A stretch of DNA of 60,000 nucleotides from Antedon mediterranea (lineage: Eukaryota > Echinodermata > Crinoidea > Comatulida > Antedonidae), in the NCBI RefSeq assembly GCF_964355755.1, contig NC_092673.1:3541001-3601000 (forward strand), read 5' to 3'. Below, one piece after another: positions 1-11,700 of the stretch. Position 1 is the stretch's first letter; each line of letters begins with the position of its first letter. The position numbers and the translations under genes were made by a program. The notes below the pieces were generated by a model. It had not been told where the DNA came from and searched no databases. It worked only from the letters and a program-made list of their open reading frames with translations.

Positions 1-96
1 ATGAAAAGCGGCAGTCGAATAAATCCATCACTTGTGATTGGACAAATCCGTTGCGTTACGTCGTCGTGCTGCGTCTCTAGTGGGAACCAAGCATAA
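1..96. mobile_element. Family B MITE, copy B4, cut by window edge
   Basis: Ends with CTAGTGGGAACCAAGC and contains the GATTGGACAAATCCG and GCGTTACG core seen in the copies near 37.5 and 53.5 kb. It lies in the intron just 3' of exon 8 of the minus-strand gene. Confidence 0.7.
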
Positions 97-108
97 GAGT
101 TTACGTAC

Positions 109-284
109 ATGAGGGTATTTGTCTTCAGTGTATTTTTCGCCGACACAGACCATAAACAATGTCAATTCCAAGGTGAAGCTATCACGCAGTAGGGCTGGTG
201 AGAATTTTACATCCATCGTTACAACTTCCTTGTGCCCAACACCTCTGATCGCCTCTGGTACGTTCAAAGCATCACTATTAACGC
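109..284 (-). CDS. Unknown secreted protein, exon 8 (last in window)
   Basis: Residues 417-475; acceptor TTTCATTCTAG, donor CAT|GTACGT. The following intron contains a truncated family B MITE and runs off the window edge, so the 3' part of the gene is missing. Confidence 0.8.
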
Positions 285-3200
285 CTAGAATGAAAAAGAA
301 ATACGTACGAATAATATAATGGTGGATTTTCGTACGAGTAGGCCTATAGGCCTACTTAAAGATGTATTGTCCCAAAAACATTAAAAATGAATATTAATTG
401 AATCAGACTTTGAATAGGTTATTTTGTAGTTGTAATCAAGTTTAATCACTTCCGTACAAAAAATAATGTTTTCACTCATAACATAGCAAATGGTTAAATG
501 AAAAAATCCAAATGGCTGGCAGCCAATTTGACCATTTCTTTTGCTTTGAACTGCAGTTTTCCAGGTAAATAAATTTTATGTAGATCCAACTATTATGTGA
601 CATGAAAATGTCAAATGATTTTAGAAATTTTTCGGGGACATCTTTAATTTTGGGATTACGTATGTACTAACCAGTCAATGCAATAAGCATAATGGTAATG
701 GAATCTGCTTCTTCATCACGAATAAATATTGTCGTTTGTATTGTGATGACGGTAGACACCTTGACGTCCCTATCTATGATGTTACATGTTGCGGTATTGA
801 TGACGTCATCGACGGGAGCGTCACATTCATTCAGATCGAATACAAAATCAAAGGTACCACTAGCATCTATCGGTATCTCGTTGGTAAAATCTTCCAATGG
901 TACGTCGATATCCAGTAAAATTGTGAAATCCCAAGTCTGAAAGAAAAATGGAATGGAGTAAACTCACTTTTAGCATCAGCTGTCCGCAGGCGCACGCTTA
1001 ATAATACAGATTCCTAGAGCGCTAAAAAGGTGTTCAAGACGCTAAAAAGACGCTCCTCAAGACGCTAAAAGGACGCTCCTCAAGACGCTAAAAAGAATCT
1101 CCTCAAGAGGCTAAAAAGACGCTCCTCAAGAGGCTAAAAAGACGCTCCTCGAGCACACGAAGACAGTGTCACAGAAGCTCGAACCAACATGGTCGAACGT
1201 CTCTCGAGATCGACGGGTCTCCCCAAACTTGCACAACTCAAAATCATTTTAACTCACCTGGTGGCATTGAAGTGAAGTTCCGGTTTGTCTATCGTACTGG
1301 AAATCACAAGGCGGTGCCTCACCAATAGTGGTACCTGGGTGCTCTTCTACCGCCGATATTTGATGCTGTATGTTTTCTGGAAGGAATGAAACACCATCTT
1401 CCGTGTAAACTGCCATTTGTTTGTCCGAGTCGACAACGGTTGTAAACCTTGAATAAAAAACATTTAAACGAGTAATTAATGTTTGCAAACTAGTTGCATA
1501 ATAATAGCTTCCGCGTGATACAGTTTCCTAATGATTCAGTCCTCTTGCATATAACTGCCTAAAGGCGCGGCGCCAAAAAACAATTCCTGGTACTAGAGTT
1601 AATGTTGGCAAAAAATAGACCTATATAAGCAACAGTAGGCCTATATTATGAACTGCGTTAATTCCAATATTCTAAATTAGAGCGACACCATAAGGTGGAT
1701 TTAATCTCGGAACCCAGTTTGTTTCTAGACGGTCATTGTGTAGAACGGTCAAACGCACCTCAGTTTTAGTCTTGCTTTGTCGGGGATTGCTTCACCATCT
1801 TCGTCAAATACTGCTGAGACTCTTACAAAGTCTACTTTAGGCCACAAAATGGCAGTTGAACTTACGATCACCTATAAAAAAAAAATTCATTTGTATAACA
1901 TTTAACAGATACCTAAAAAACCATGCAGTAGGTTCTGGTGTTGATATGTTTTCACAAAGTTGGACAGACGCGTCTCGTAACTTTACATATAATAAACAAA
2001 AAATGTTACGCCTTACGTTTGCGATAGCAGTTCGACTAATTCTCCAAATAAGTTCCGCATGACTTTGTACAAATGCTATACCGTCTGTTGCAGTAGATAC
2101 GTCCTTCGGTCTGACGTTGGTCATGTATAAATTGGTTCTGTACTCAATCTCATCATCCTCGGCTGCAGACGTCAATTCCCAAATCGAGTATGCATTGGTG
2201 TTTTCGCAGGCAAAAAACACCTCCATGCCGATAGATGCCACCATTACGTCCGTACGTCGATTATTGTCTAAAATCGAAATCAAAGCAAATGTTATATTGT
2301 CACATGCTCTGTCCACATTATCAAACCGTGATATGCCCATATATTGAAACGATGACATCAGTACCATGTTTGGGCACATAACATTTGTTGTCAAACTAGT
2401 TTTATAGTGTAGACAAAGGTTTAGAAAATTTACATAAAATAATATAGTCAACTCGCATCGCAACGAACCTATTCAGGAACTATTGTTTGGCAAAGGTTAT
2501 ATGGGCTCATACGCAGACAGACATACGTATCTTACCGTCAAGTGTAAGGCCTCTTGTAAAAGATGTGTACAATTGTTTGCCGTTCACAGTTAGTTCTGCA
2601 GTCGTCTGGTCTTGGAAATAATCGTCACTAAAATAATCATCAAAATCCGCACTTTCAAAAACAGCTGAACAATTCCCAGTATTCTTCGCATTTAACCGTC
2701 CTACAAAGACAATGAAATAAACCGGTATTATTTAAGTATATCAATTTATTAGAGAGATCATAGTGATTCCTTTAAAATGTACAAACATGTGATTTGTATA
2801 ATGATACAACTAATTATGTTCGATAATCAACAGGTGAAATTTAAAGTTGAGATGTTAAAAAGAAAAAACACTCGTTGGAAAAAGATTTTTTCTAAAACTT
2901 AAATTGTTCGAGGTTCACGCAAGTTTTAAAATGTTCAGTGGTATTTAAATCTAGTTTGATACCACTTTTACTACATGCTGGATTTAATAACGAAAATGAA
3001 GAAAATTAATATGAAATAGTTATGAAAGTGTAAAAACAAGTCTATAAAAAAACATTACCAGTTGCTTCTACTATGGGTAATCGATTCATATTCATTAAAT
3101 ATGGTTCAAAGTCAAGCAGCCAGTATTCTGGAATGGTTGCTGTATTTTCTACGTTGATAACCAAATCCAGATTACCATTGTCTACGTTGAAATTATCCAG

Positions 3201-3701
3201 TGTTGCTTGACCCATATCTTAAAAAAGACAAGTAATAAGAAATATTTATTACAAAAAAAAAACCGCCGCTCATCTCACGTTAACTACAGTTTACCATGCA
3301 TCTCAATATTTATCAGCAAATTTTCATGGACTCTCTTGTCGCAGACGTTATTTGGGGTATGCACATGCCCAGTCCGAATTTCCAAATACCCATTTTCCCG
3401 CCGTAGTAAACTATAAGCTACCGCAAGGTACGGTTTCCTAATGCTTCAGTTCTGCTGCCTAAAGGAGCAGCGCGAAAATCGAACCGCCACACACGAAACA
3501 AGTTGTATTTTATATAAACCGCGATTGAAGAAGAATCGGGGACTAATTTATGGGGGACTAACTTATTATCGTTAAAACGAATTGAAATCACAAACCTTGG
3601 AATCTATTATCCTCGTTGTTAGCAGATATATCATCGCCGAACACAGCCCAAGCAACTTGCAGATTTAATACTGCTAACAGAATAACCACCAACTTGTACA
3701 T
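109..3701 (-). CDS. Secreted protein of unknown family, 8 exons, 5' part of gene
   Basis: Spliced minus-strand gene; coding exons 3596-3701, 3059-3217, 2536-2700, 2017-2267, 1759-1871, 1258-1447, 672-936 and 109-284. All introns are GT-AG and every junction keeps phase, giving 475 residues with no stop; the last visible donor (GTACGT at 108-103) shows the gene continues off the left edge. The N-terminus MYKLVVILLAVLNLQVAWA is a typical signal peptide, so the product is probably secreted or membrane-bound. There is an NCS glycosylation sequon near residue 98, scattered cysteines, an acidic patch in exon 3 and alternating hydrophobic stretches suggesting beta-sandwich domains. No transmembrane segment is seen in this part. 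I do not recognise the family. It is divergent from INPP5A, with start codons about 2 kb apart. The call as a real gene is strong because eight exons agree in phase; the function is unknown. Confidence 0.82.
356..649 (+). mobile_element. Family C TIR element, copy C1 (decayed)
   Basis: Begins CTTAAAGATGTATTGTCCC and ends GGGGACATCTTTAATTT. It shares its interior with copies at 9156, 29170 and 50286, including the palindrome TGGCTGGCAGCCA. It lies in the last complete intron of the minus-strand gene. Confidence 0.75.
672..936 (-). CDS. Unknown secreted protein, exon 7
   Basis: Residues 329-416 plus one base; acceptor TTTCTTTCAG, donor G|GTTAGT; phase 0 to phase 1. Two cysteines about 13 residues apart (NECDAPVDD and TATCNIID), followed by strand-like VKVSTVITIQTTIFI. 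Confidence 0.82.
1017..1153. repeat. ~24-bp minisatellite (GACGCTAAAAAGACGCTCCTCAA)n
   Basis: About five to six imperfect tandem units of a 23-24-bp motif combining GACGCTAAAAA and GACGCTCCTCAA, in the intron between exons 6 and 7 of the minus-strand gene. Confidence 0.8.
1258..1447 (-). CDS. Unknown secreted protein, exon 6
   Basis: Residues 265-328; acceptor TTATTCAAG, donor CAG|GTGAGT; phase 2 to phase 0. Two cysteines near the 3' end (PPCDFQYDRQTGTSLQCHQ) could form a local disulfide. Confidence 0.82.
1512..1592 (+). repeat. Family D repeat, partial copy D3
   Basis: Shares CAGTTTCCTAATGATTCAG and ATATAACTGCCTAAAGG..CGGCGC with the copies at 3237-3486 and 26224-26490. Confidence 0.6.
1759..1871 (-). 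CDS. Unknown secreted protein, exon 5
   Basis: Residues 228-264 plus two bases. Strong acceptor (T-rich run then ATAG), donor AG|GTGCGT. Encodes VIVSSTAILWPKVDFVRVSA followed by an acidic turn; phase 0 to phase 2. Confidence 0.8.
2017..2267 (-). CDS. Unknown secreted protein, exon 4
   Basis: Residues 144-227; acceptor GATTTTAG, donor AAC|GTAAGG, phase 1 to phase 0. The open frame extends beyond both splice sites, upstream into a degenerate MITE (2306-2417), so a longer single-ORF reading of 1837-2463 would be wrong. Confidence 0.8.
2306..2417 (+). mobile_element. Family A MITE, copy A1 (degenerate)
   Basis: GCTCTGTCCACATTATCAAA at the left and TAGTGTAGACA at the right, with GCCCATATAT and TTTGGGCACAT arms between. 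It ends 38 bp from the exon 4 acceptor of the minus-strand gene. Confidence 0.75.
2536..2700 (-). CDS. Unknown secreted protein, exon 3
   Basis: Residues 89-143; acceptor TTTGTAG, donor G|GTAAGA; phase 1 to phase 1. Contains the N-glycosylation sequon NCS and an acidic, aromatic patch (ADFDDYFSDDYFQDQ). Confidence 0.82.
3059..3217 (-). CDS. Unknown secreted protein, exon 2
   Basis: Residues 36-88. Acceptor TTTTTTAAG, donor G|GTAATG, phase 1 to phase 1. Contains the stretch NLDLVINVENTATIPEYWLL, which reads like beta strands of an extracellular domain. Confidence 0.8.
3237..3486 (+). repeat. Family D interspersed repeat, copy D1
   Basis: Begins AGAAATATTTATTAC and ends GCCTAAAGGAGCAGCGCGAAA. 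It matches the reverse complement of 26224-26490 over most of its length (for example CATGCCCAGTCCGA and TTCCAAATACCCATTTT). It lies in the first intron of the minus-strand gene. Class unknown. Confidence 0.7.
3596..3701 (-). CDS. Unknown secreted protein, exon 1 (signal peptide)
   Basis: Encodes residues 1-35 plus one base. Start ATG is at 3701-3699 and is followed by a hydrophobic leader ending near AWA, a good signal-peptidase site, then the mature start VFGDDISANNEDNRFQ. Donor G|GTTTGT; phase 1. Confidence 0.8.
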
Positions 3702-4598
3702 TATATAGGCCTACGACAAAGATAAACTATACTTTCAACAAAAAAATGATCCGCACAGACCAACTACAACTGAACAATTCAACTCGTGTGATCTGCTATC
3801 AAATACTTTGTACATGCAAGATATGCATAGGTACGCCCTCGGATGTTAGTTAATTTGCATATATAATTACGCACTCAGGTGGTGAATGTGTAAAGGAATT
3901 CTGCGTTCAGGACAATTTTCGAAGCGTTACAGAACCGCAGAGCCTGACGGACTGCTTCTCATGTTATCAACATTTTGATATAGGGGACACATTTCGGTAT
4001 AAGCCTAAATGTCGTCATTACGTCATAACTGTTGATGCCACAAACTGTGACTCCTCTTTTTTTAATGCTTTTGCTATGATACAACATAACACGGCTATTG
4101 AATCAAAGTTGTATAATGGTAGGCTTTACTTTCATTTTTTTTTCTTGTGGGGTGAAAATATTACAATAGCCATCATCACATAAAGGAATTATTTAGATAA
4201 ATAAACGCCAGCGGCAATACCGCATCCTTTATCTTCATTGCTATCACCAATGGAAAATGATAGCCATAATCAACAACAACAACATGTGAACTATTCTTCA
4301 TTAATAGCAGCACCATCGTATACAATAATGTTTTTAATTAAATGTATTATTATAAAAGATGGAATCTTTATATAGAAGTATATAGATGGGACAAAAACAT
4401 ACTTGTCGCCCTCTATAAGTTTTTCTTACGGTCGCGTGAACTACGACAACCGCCGATGACGAATTTTAGTAAATATACGCTGGGCATGCGGAGTGGTTGA
4501 AAGGTGAGTGATGTTTTGGTTTCTCAATCGGCATATGCATCAGCAGTACAAACGGTGACCTCAAATAAAAGGCCCCTCGGTGGTCGCTATAGTGAGTT

Positions 4599-4606
4599 TG
4601 ACGTCA
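4599..4606. promoter_or_regulatory. Perfect CRE (TGACGTCA)
   Basis: Full palindromic cAMP-response element, 110 bp upstream of the candidate non-coding exon donor at 4717 and in the divergent promoter region. A CREB/ATF site is plausible by position; an 8-mer alone could be chance. Confidence 0.4.
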
Positions 4607-4716
4607 TTATGTTACGTCTGACAATGGTTGTAGGAGTCAGCCAAGATTAGAGTGTAGGCTTGGCTTTTGTTGTAGTAGGGAGATGTGTCAGGGAGGGTAT
4701 TGCTTGTCATAAGCAG
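4607..4716 (+). other. INPP5A: Candidate INPP5A 5'UTR exon end
   Basis: A strong donor, AAGCAG|GTAAGG, lies at 4716/4717 in unusually G-rich sequence, and a matching acceptor TATTCTAG ends at 5678, 18 bp before the INPP5A start codon. A non-coding first exon spliced to the coding exon would fit, but the left limit is unknown and there is no transcript evidence. Confidence 0.3.
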
Positions 4717-4970
4717 GTAAGGTTAAGTTAATTCTTGCAAGGCACTGGAGTACTTACTTTGTAGGCCTAGGTAGAGATTCTCATGGCATTGATTGCAACT
4801 ATTTTCATTCATTGATACAGTCATTCATATGGTTAGTTAAGTTAGTGAGGGAGAAGCTGATCCCTACCTGCCAGTGACTTTACGAACCAGTTGTTTCTAA
4901 TGACTAAGTACAGTACTTATTTACAGAGAGAGCCTAGCTAGCCTTCACAGGACGGGCCTATTTCTCCATT

Positions 4971-5022
4971 GCCTGGCACATGGAGGTATAAAAATAGATT
5001 TTTATACCTCCATGGCCTGGCA
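4971..5022. mobile_element. 36-bp palindromic insertion with 8-bp TSD
   Basis: Two 17-bp arms, CATGGAGGTATAAAAAT and its exact reverse complement, are separated by AG at 4979-5014. The 8-bp direct repeat GCCTGGCA (4971-4978 and 5015-5022) flanks them. Terminal repeats plus an 8-bp duplication suggest a remnant or minimal hAT-type element. Confidence 0.75.
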
Positions 5023-5696
5023 TAACTAAGTAGTGACATGTTAGAAAGAATGCTAATATTGTAATAAGTTTTTTTCCAATTAATTAATGTTCTTGAAAAA
5101 GTTTGTATTAAAGTTTATTATTAGTTTATTTTATATATTATAATGAATTGTTCTACGTTAATTATATATACATTTTTATAACAGAAAGTTAATTTAAAAA
5201 AAATCTATTTAGGCCCTAGTTTGAAATATTGTATGTAATTTTAGTGGTTAAATAAGTTCTTATAATTTATTATTTAGAGAAAGTCTGCACTGTTAGTTTA
5301 AATATTATCAATATTCATGAATAGTGTTACAAATTTACTGAATTAATTACATTTATCTTAAGTAAATGGTATGGTAATAAGAAGGGGAAAAGGCCTTTCT
5401 TGTGACTAATGACCCCTTTCCCCCATGGATTTTTCATAGACTATCGATATGTATCTCTGACATTGACTATCAACCCTTCTTGATTCAATGATTTCATCCC
5501 TGTCCTCTCCCCTCTTCCTTATACAGTAATTCCTTAATGTGATTATATGCATTTCAGATGCTGTAAAACAGAAATGAAGATTAAATAAACAACTGTGACT
5601 CACGCATTTTTGGATAATCATAATAAAACGGTGCAGAACATTTTTTTGGGGTAAATTACGGACATTGACCTATTCTAGTGGTCAACATTTATTGCA

Positions 5697-5792
5697 ATGG
5701 AAGGTTCTAATAATAAGAGTGGCGAGAATGGACATCAAGACTCGTGTGGGGTCCTGTTAGTGACCGCTAACCTAGGATCACTATTTGAAGAT
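5697..5792 (+). CDS. INPP5A: INPP5A exon 1
   Basis: Residues 1-32. A polar, lineage-variable 17-residue leader precedes the conserved CGVLLVTANLGSLFED. Donor GAT|GTAAGT, phase 0. Confidence 0.93.
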
Positions 5793-8700
5793 GTAAGTGC
5801 AATCAATTAGGCAATCTAACAACAGCATGCTGAGCTCCGGAGATCAAAGGGTTTATCTATGGCTGTGACACGATCAGTATCAACCATAACAGACACAGTG
5901 GAGAATATATACGTAGTACAGTACTGTTGGTATTTGTCGCAGCCAGATCAAAGTACTATACGAGCTCCTATCTTGGCATGGCAAGCTCAGTGTTCTGTTG
6001 TTAAATTTCCTTGGTGCAACATTTTGATCACCTACAGTAATAATAATTACAATAATATTAATAAATATTTGCAAGGGATGTGGTAAATTTTATATTGTTC
6101 TAATATTTTTTATCTTTAAACCAAAGAACATTATTTTGGTTTCTGCATGATAACAAATTATAATTACCTAATTAATTATTCCCAAAGAGTCGAGTTAATC
6201 TAAACATACAGTATCTAAAAATAAACCAACACAATACAGTAATTCATCATTGCCAATTACTAGTAAAGACATTTATTTCCCAAAACAAATTTGCTAGATG
6301 AATTAGAAGATTTGCATACAGAATGAACGTTAATTACAGTAGTGTAGGCTTGGATAACACTTAGCAATCAATACAAAACGCTGTGTTATGTTTGCATACA
6401 AGATGGATTTCACATAAAAACACATTATGTAGCAGCATTACAACAGAAGCTACTGTAGTACTGTACTGATTTTTTTATCATATGGTTCATTTATTTATGA
6501 ATTTTCCATAATATAGGGAGGTTGAGCAAGTTCATTGTCCACATGTGGATATTTAGGTCATGTTAAGTCATTTAGTCTGCAGGGTAGTTGTAATAGTTGC
6601 TCACTATTCGACCTTAATCACTGTTTTGGTGGTGTCTAGGCCCAGATGATGACCGAAAACCACACCAATAAATGTTGTGGCGCAGTGGTTAGAGCATTGG
6701 ACTTGCAATCAAGAGGTTGCCGGTTCAAGCCACTGCAGTGTAGAGTCCTTGAGCAAGATTCTTTATCCACATTGTTCCTCTCTACCCAGGTGATAGAAAT
6801 AGGTACCAATATGTAAAAAGTACTGGGAAGGTAAATCACACTTGTTTGTGTGGGAGGAGTGGCGTACCCCCCCCCCCCCCCCACACACACAAACATACAC
6901 ACTTAGTCTGGTCCAAAAGAAAAGGCCACGGCCATTAGCATTAGCTTAGGTTTCGACTTTACCTTTGTCCAGAATTATGTATCACAGTCATTTCAACCTT
7001 TTTTATGTACAGTCATCTCGAAAAAAATCAAATCAGTAGATGATGATGAATTAGGTCAAAGGTCATTCCATATCGGAGTAGTAATAATTATTCTATATTG
7101 TCAATGGCGCTTACTCAAGCTTATCGATTATAAACTTTATTATACTTTTATTTCAGCTGGATAATATGATGCCTATTTGGCTGAAAGCATTTTATAAGGT
7201 GAGTTTTTAGTTTAATGCCATTCATTATAGTTGACATTTCAGAATATATTTCAATATTTTTTTTTTATGTTGTGTACTGTCAAGGAAATTTTGATAAGAG
7301 AAAGCTATAAATACTGTAGATTTAATAATTTTCACATTATTAAGTGGTTTTATTTTGATGTTTGTTTGGTTAGAGTAGCCAGACAAGTATATCATGGCTC
7401 CTTTCATTTCAAGTATATATATAAATATACAGTCGTTGAGTTGAAGATAATAATCTATATTAGGTTATTAATTTTAATAATTAATTTCAGCTGTGTTAAT
7501 CTAGTTTAGTAGGGTTGTACAAGAGTTAGTTACATTTCATATACTGTAGATCCAGCAACTGGTATGTGCACATGCCCCCCAGCCTATCGCCAGCTGATAT
7601 CCTTATGGGTACGTACTGGTACGTTTGGAGGTACAGTAGATAAATAATAATTTGATATTACCAAATAAAACCAAGCCCTCTTTACAAAAATCTATTTATA
7701 AACCGCGGATATTGTGTCTTTATATCCTGTGTGTCCTGACTTATTTTTTTGCTGCACATGTGTTTAAAAGATCATGTTCAAAACACATACAAAGAGACTA
7801 TTTTAAGAAAAAAGTATTTTAATCATTGTTCATACTGTAGTTAATTAAATAAAAACTTGTAAATTGGTTAAAGGAAATGCAATTTGTACTACAATAAAGA
7901 GTATATTGTGGTATTTGTAAACTGGAAATCCAAATTTAACTGCATATTTTTGTAAAGGTTCAATTTATATAATTCTACTTAGTCAGCATTCTTAAAATAT
8001 TTCAAACTCGATTTCTTTGTTATTTTAAAAATAGTACCTACTGTACTGTATTTCCTATATCCATGTACTGTACACTAAACTATTTATTATAATTTTTTAT
8101 AGCTTATTTTAACAGCAACAAATCCTCATTAGGTTTCATAGTTAAATTCTTAAAAATCTTTCATCAAAATAGCCAATTGATATCAAATTTAATACGGTAA
8201 TCATTTATTATTATTTGTACTTTCTATAAATTTCACCAAAAAAAATGAAACAATGTGTTAAATATTTATTTTATGCTGGTGAAAGACAATCCCCCTTCCC
8301 TCCCCCACTTCTCACTACCTATTTTAATAATTACACAGACTTTTTGAGTTTTAAAAATTTTACCAATTGTACAACAGTAATACTATACCAGAATAATAAT
8401 AACAAAATAATAATATTATTATAAACATATGCTATATACTGTAACTGCTGTCAATGATAATTTAAATTTTCTTATTTTATAATATTTTGTGATTCATGAT
8501 ATAAAATGTGGGCTATGTTTAGATTATTGAGTGGGTGTTTTACAAGGCCAGATTTTCAGTAGATATTACATAAACTTGAATATTGGTTAGATTAATAAGA
8601 CATGCATAATTGTCATATCAGCCAATTTTATCATGTAAAATGGACTTAGTTTAGATAAAGTTTGTTTTTATTTTCTTACATTTTATTTCAACTCCTTCAC

Positions 8701-11700
8701 CAAAGTTCAAAAAGTTGTTGTTATTATAAACTGTCAGTCCCTGTCTGTCTGTCTGTCCCCTAAACCTGTAATGTTTTTAGTTTGCATTCTCTACTTGTAT
8801 AAAGGTTGGTTAGAATGTTTTCTAGTTTACGCCACCATTTTTTTGGAAATAAATGTTTTATGATTGATGTCTGCTACTCATCCTAATTTCCAAGCCATAA
8901 CCAGGTTGAAGGTTCTTTTTTTTTCACAAAAGGGCAAACATTATCATGAACTACCGTAGTATATTTAAGGCCTATTTACCATTTCTAGTCTTTACTTTGA
9001 AAAATACATTTATACAAAAAAATAGATTTGTTCGCGTCCCTTAAATCTTCCACCCCACCCTCTGTACATGCCTTGATTCTACCTCTGAAATCTTCTAGTA
9101 CAAGACCCTCTTATACTGTTCCTTTACCTTTTACCTCTCGTTTGACATCACTTCATTTAAAGATGTATTGTCCCCCAAAAACATGACAAATGAAGATTAA
9201 TATAAGACTTTGAATATGTTATTTTGTAGTTTTAATAAAGTTAATTACTTACTTACATGTTTTCACTTATAAAATGACAAAATAAATGGTTAAATTCAAC
9301 CAAAAATACATTGGCTGGCAGCCAATTTGACAATTTTTTGCTTTAAATTACATTTTTTCAGGTAAATACATTTGTTTTCGATTTAATTTTTGGTCAAAGT
9401 GGATAACTATTATGTTACATTGAAATAGAATATTCAACAAACAATTTTTATGAATTATTTTTTTTAGGGGGACAATACATCTTTAAATGTTTAATAAAAT
9501 ACAGTACGGTAAATGTAATATGTAAATGGAAAAGGGGTGGCTTAACATACTGTGTGTACAGTACATTAGGTACAGTATTGTTCTACTATACTGTCCAAAT
9601 GGAAATTATATACTGTACATTATTATATACTGTATCAAGATTTTTCTCCCCTAGAAATATATTCTCTTATATATCTAAAAAATACTGACCAATTTACATC
9701 TCGTGTCCAAATTGCGCGTAAAAACATGTAAAAACATGTAAAAAAGAACATAAAAAGTATAAGGATAAAAAAAATTGTTTAAGTTCAGGCAAATTCAGTT
9801 GTAATTTTATATTGCAGCCAAACATTTTCATGATGAAATGATATGACTCTACTGAGGTAATAGATTCCAATGTTATTTTTAGAATATATTTATGAGCCAT
9901 TAGAGATAGTGATTTGGTGATTAATGTAAGCATACTGTAGCATCAGGTTTCATTTTATTTTTAAACAGCATTCAACTTGGTGATCTTGGATCAAAGTATA
10001 CTTTGATTTTGCTTGTTAGAGATTAGAATGTCTAAACACAATCTTAAATGTACGTTGTTTTAATGCGGACGATGATTCAACTGTAAAATTGCGCTTTTAA
10101 GATTGAGATGTATGGTTTCCATTAAGCTCTTACTTATAAATGCTTGAAAATAATGAGCAACCCTGTAAACTATTACATTTATATAAGCCCACTTTAAGAG
10201 TAAAAAAATAAGCCCATGGGCTTCCTTCCAAGGTTTTACGATATTTATCATACAGGAATTGAAAATTGTACAGTATCTTTAATTAGCGATAGCAATATAA
10301 TAACTTGAATGCCTAAATCAAAACAGGAAAAACATTATTCATTTGCTACTGTATGTAGTTGATCAATAATTATTTTTTTTTTTATCATAAACAGTGATTT
10401 TACTGTGGTTTTACATAGAAAAACAGGCATCATCTGTTACATTACTGTATTACAGGTGCTTTTGCCTTAGGTTCTGTATGTGCAATAGGTTTAACATTGT
10501 ACAGAACATTCTCTATGTAAAGTGTGTCACTTGGCAACCCTATTTTCTTCTTCTTCATATTTGGTTGCATCTCATCTTTTAACTAATGTGTGCTTGCATA
10601 AATTGCTGCACGTAGTATGAAAGATTCAAACCTTTGATTTCAACTGTACTGTACTCAAGAATTAATTACATTTTATGGACAAATATTTTTTTAGCACTTG
10701 ATTGATAATGAAATTTGATATATTTGATAATTTTGAGATTGATAAAATGTTTTCAATCAGTAGTGTTGAAAAAAAATGTTTTGGTTAAAATCATAAATAT
10801 TGTACTTAAATTATTAAATATTATTAAGGTATTTTAGGCCCTGTTTCTGCTGCCAACTAAATACCGTATATTATACGGTATTTTTTTAATACCGTATATA
10901 TACGGTATATTTTTGGCAGCAGAAACTGCGCTCATAAAAAATATACCGTATTTTGTATACCGTATTTTCCCCACAAAATTTGTGGATAAAATACGGTATT
11001 TACAAATTTATACCGTATTTTTTGTACCCGTTTCTGCTGCCAATAAAAAATACCGTATTTTTTTTTTACATGACAAAAGGTCAACATTCGTGTTTTTATT
11101 TTCTGTCGCTGTCAGCTGCTTTACACACGTGTATAGATATATTCGGCGAAAATGTGGAGCGAAGACGTCACAGTTTTACTAAATAAATGTGTGTGGAGAA
11201 GCTAAAATGTCTGGCTAACTAAAAGGTAATAAAAGGGACAACCACATTTATAAAGACATTTCTAAAAAAATAAAGCAGGAGTATGGAATAGACTTGTCTC
11301 CAAAGCAAGTAAACTCAAAGCTGAAGAGCCTGCGAAAGTAGTACAACATTGTAAAATACAATAACTCGGGGAGGGAACGAATTAATTGTCCCCGTTACGA
11401 TGTTTTCTGTGCTCTCACAACATCTCTATCACTAGGGCTAGGCTGTTGAAAGTGAGACGTAAAATTTCTTTTATTGCGACTTTTAATTATCGATCAAATA
11501 AATGAATGGCAATTTGGGTAAAAAAGATGAAATTTAACACGACCACCCAAGAAGTATTGTTAGCAGAAACGGGGTACTAAAAAATACGGTATAAAAAATA
11601 CCGTATTTTATACCGTATTTTTATACCGTATTTTGAGCAGTTGCAGCAGAAACAGGCCCTTACAGGCAAATATTTTGTTAGAACTTGAATGATAAAGAAA

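Larger units (their letters stand above)
3702..5696. other. Divergent intergenic region with 5'UTRs and promoters
   Basis: Separates the start codons of the minus-strand secreted gene (3701) and INPP5A (5697). No coding exon was found. It holds the CRE at 4599, a candidate 5'UTR donor at 4717, the palindromic insertion at 4979 and A+T-rich sequence with no other recognisable features. I saw no clear TATA box at a convincing position for either gene. Confidence 0.6.
5793..7156 (+). other. INPP5A: INPP5A intron 1
   Basis: 1.4-kb intron. The only identified content is the tRNA-derived SINE at 6672-6850 and a C-run/(CA)n tract behind it; the rest is A+T-rich without visible features. Confidence 0.8.

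Noticed and set aside
1837-2463. A single 208-residue minus-strand ORF
   Set aside because: It covers exon 4 plus intron and MITE sequence on one side and the intron and exon 5 in the wrong frame on the other; GT-AG splicing in phase explains the locus better.
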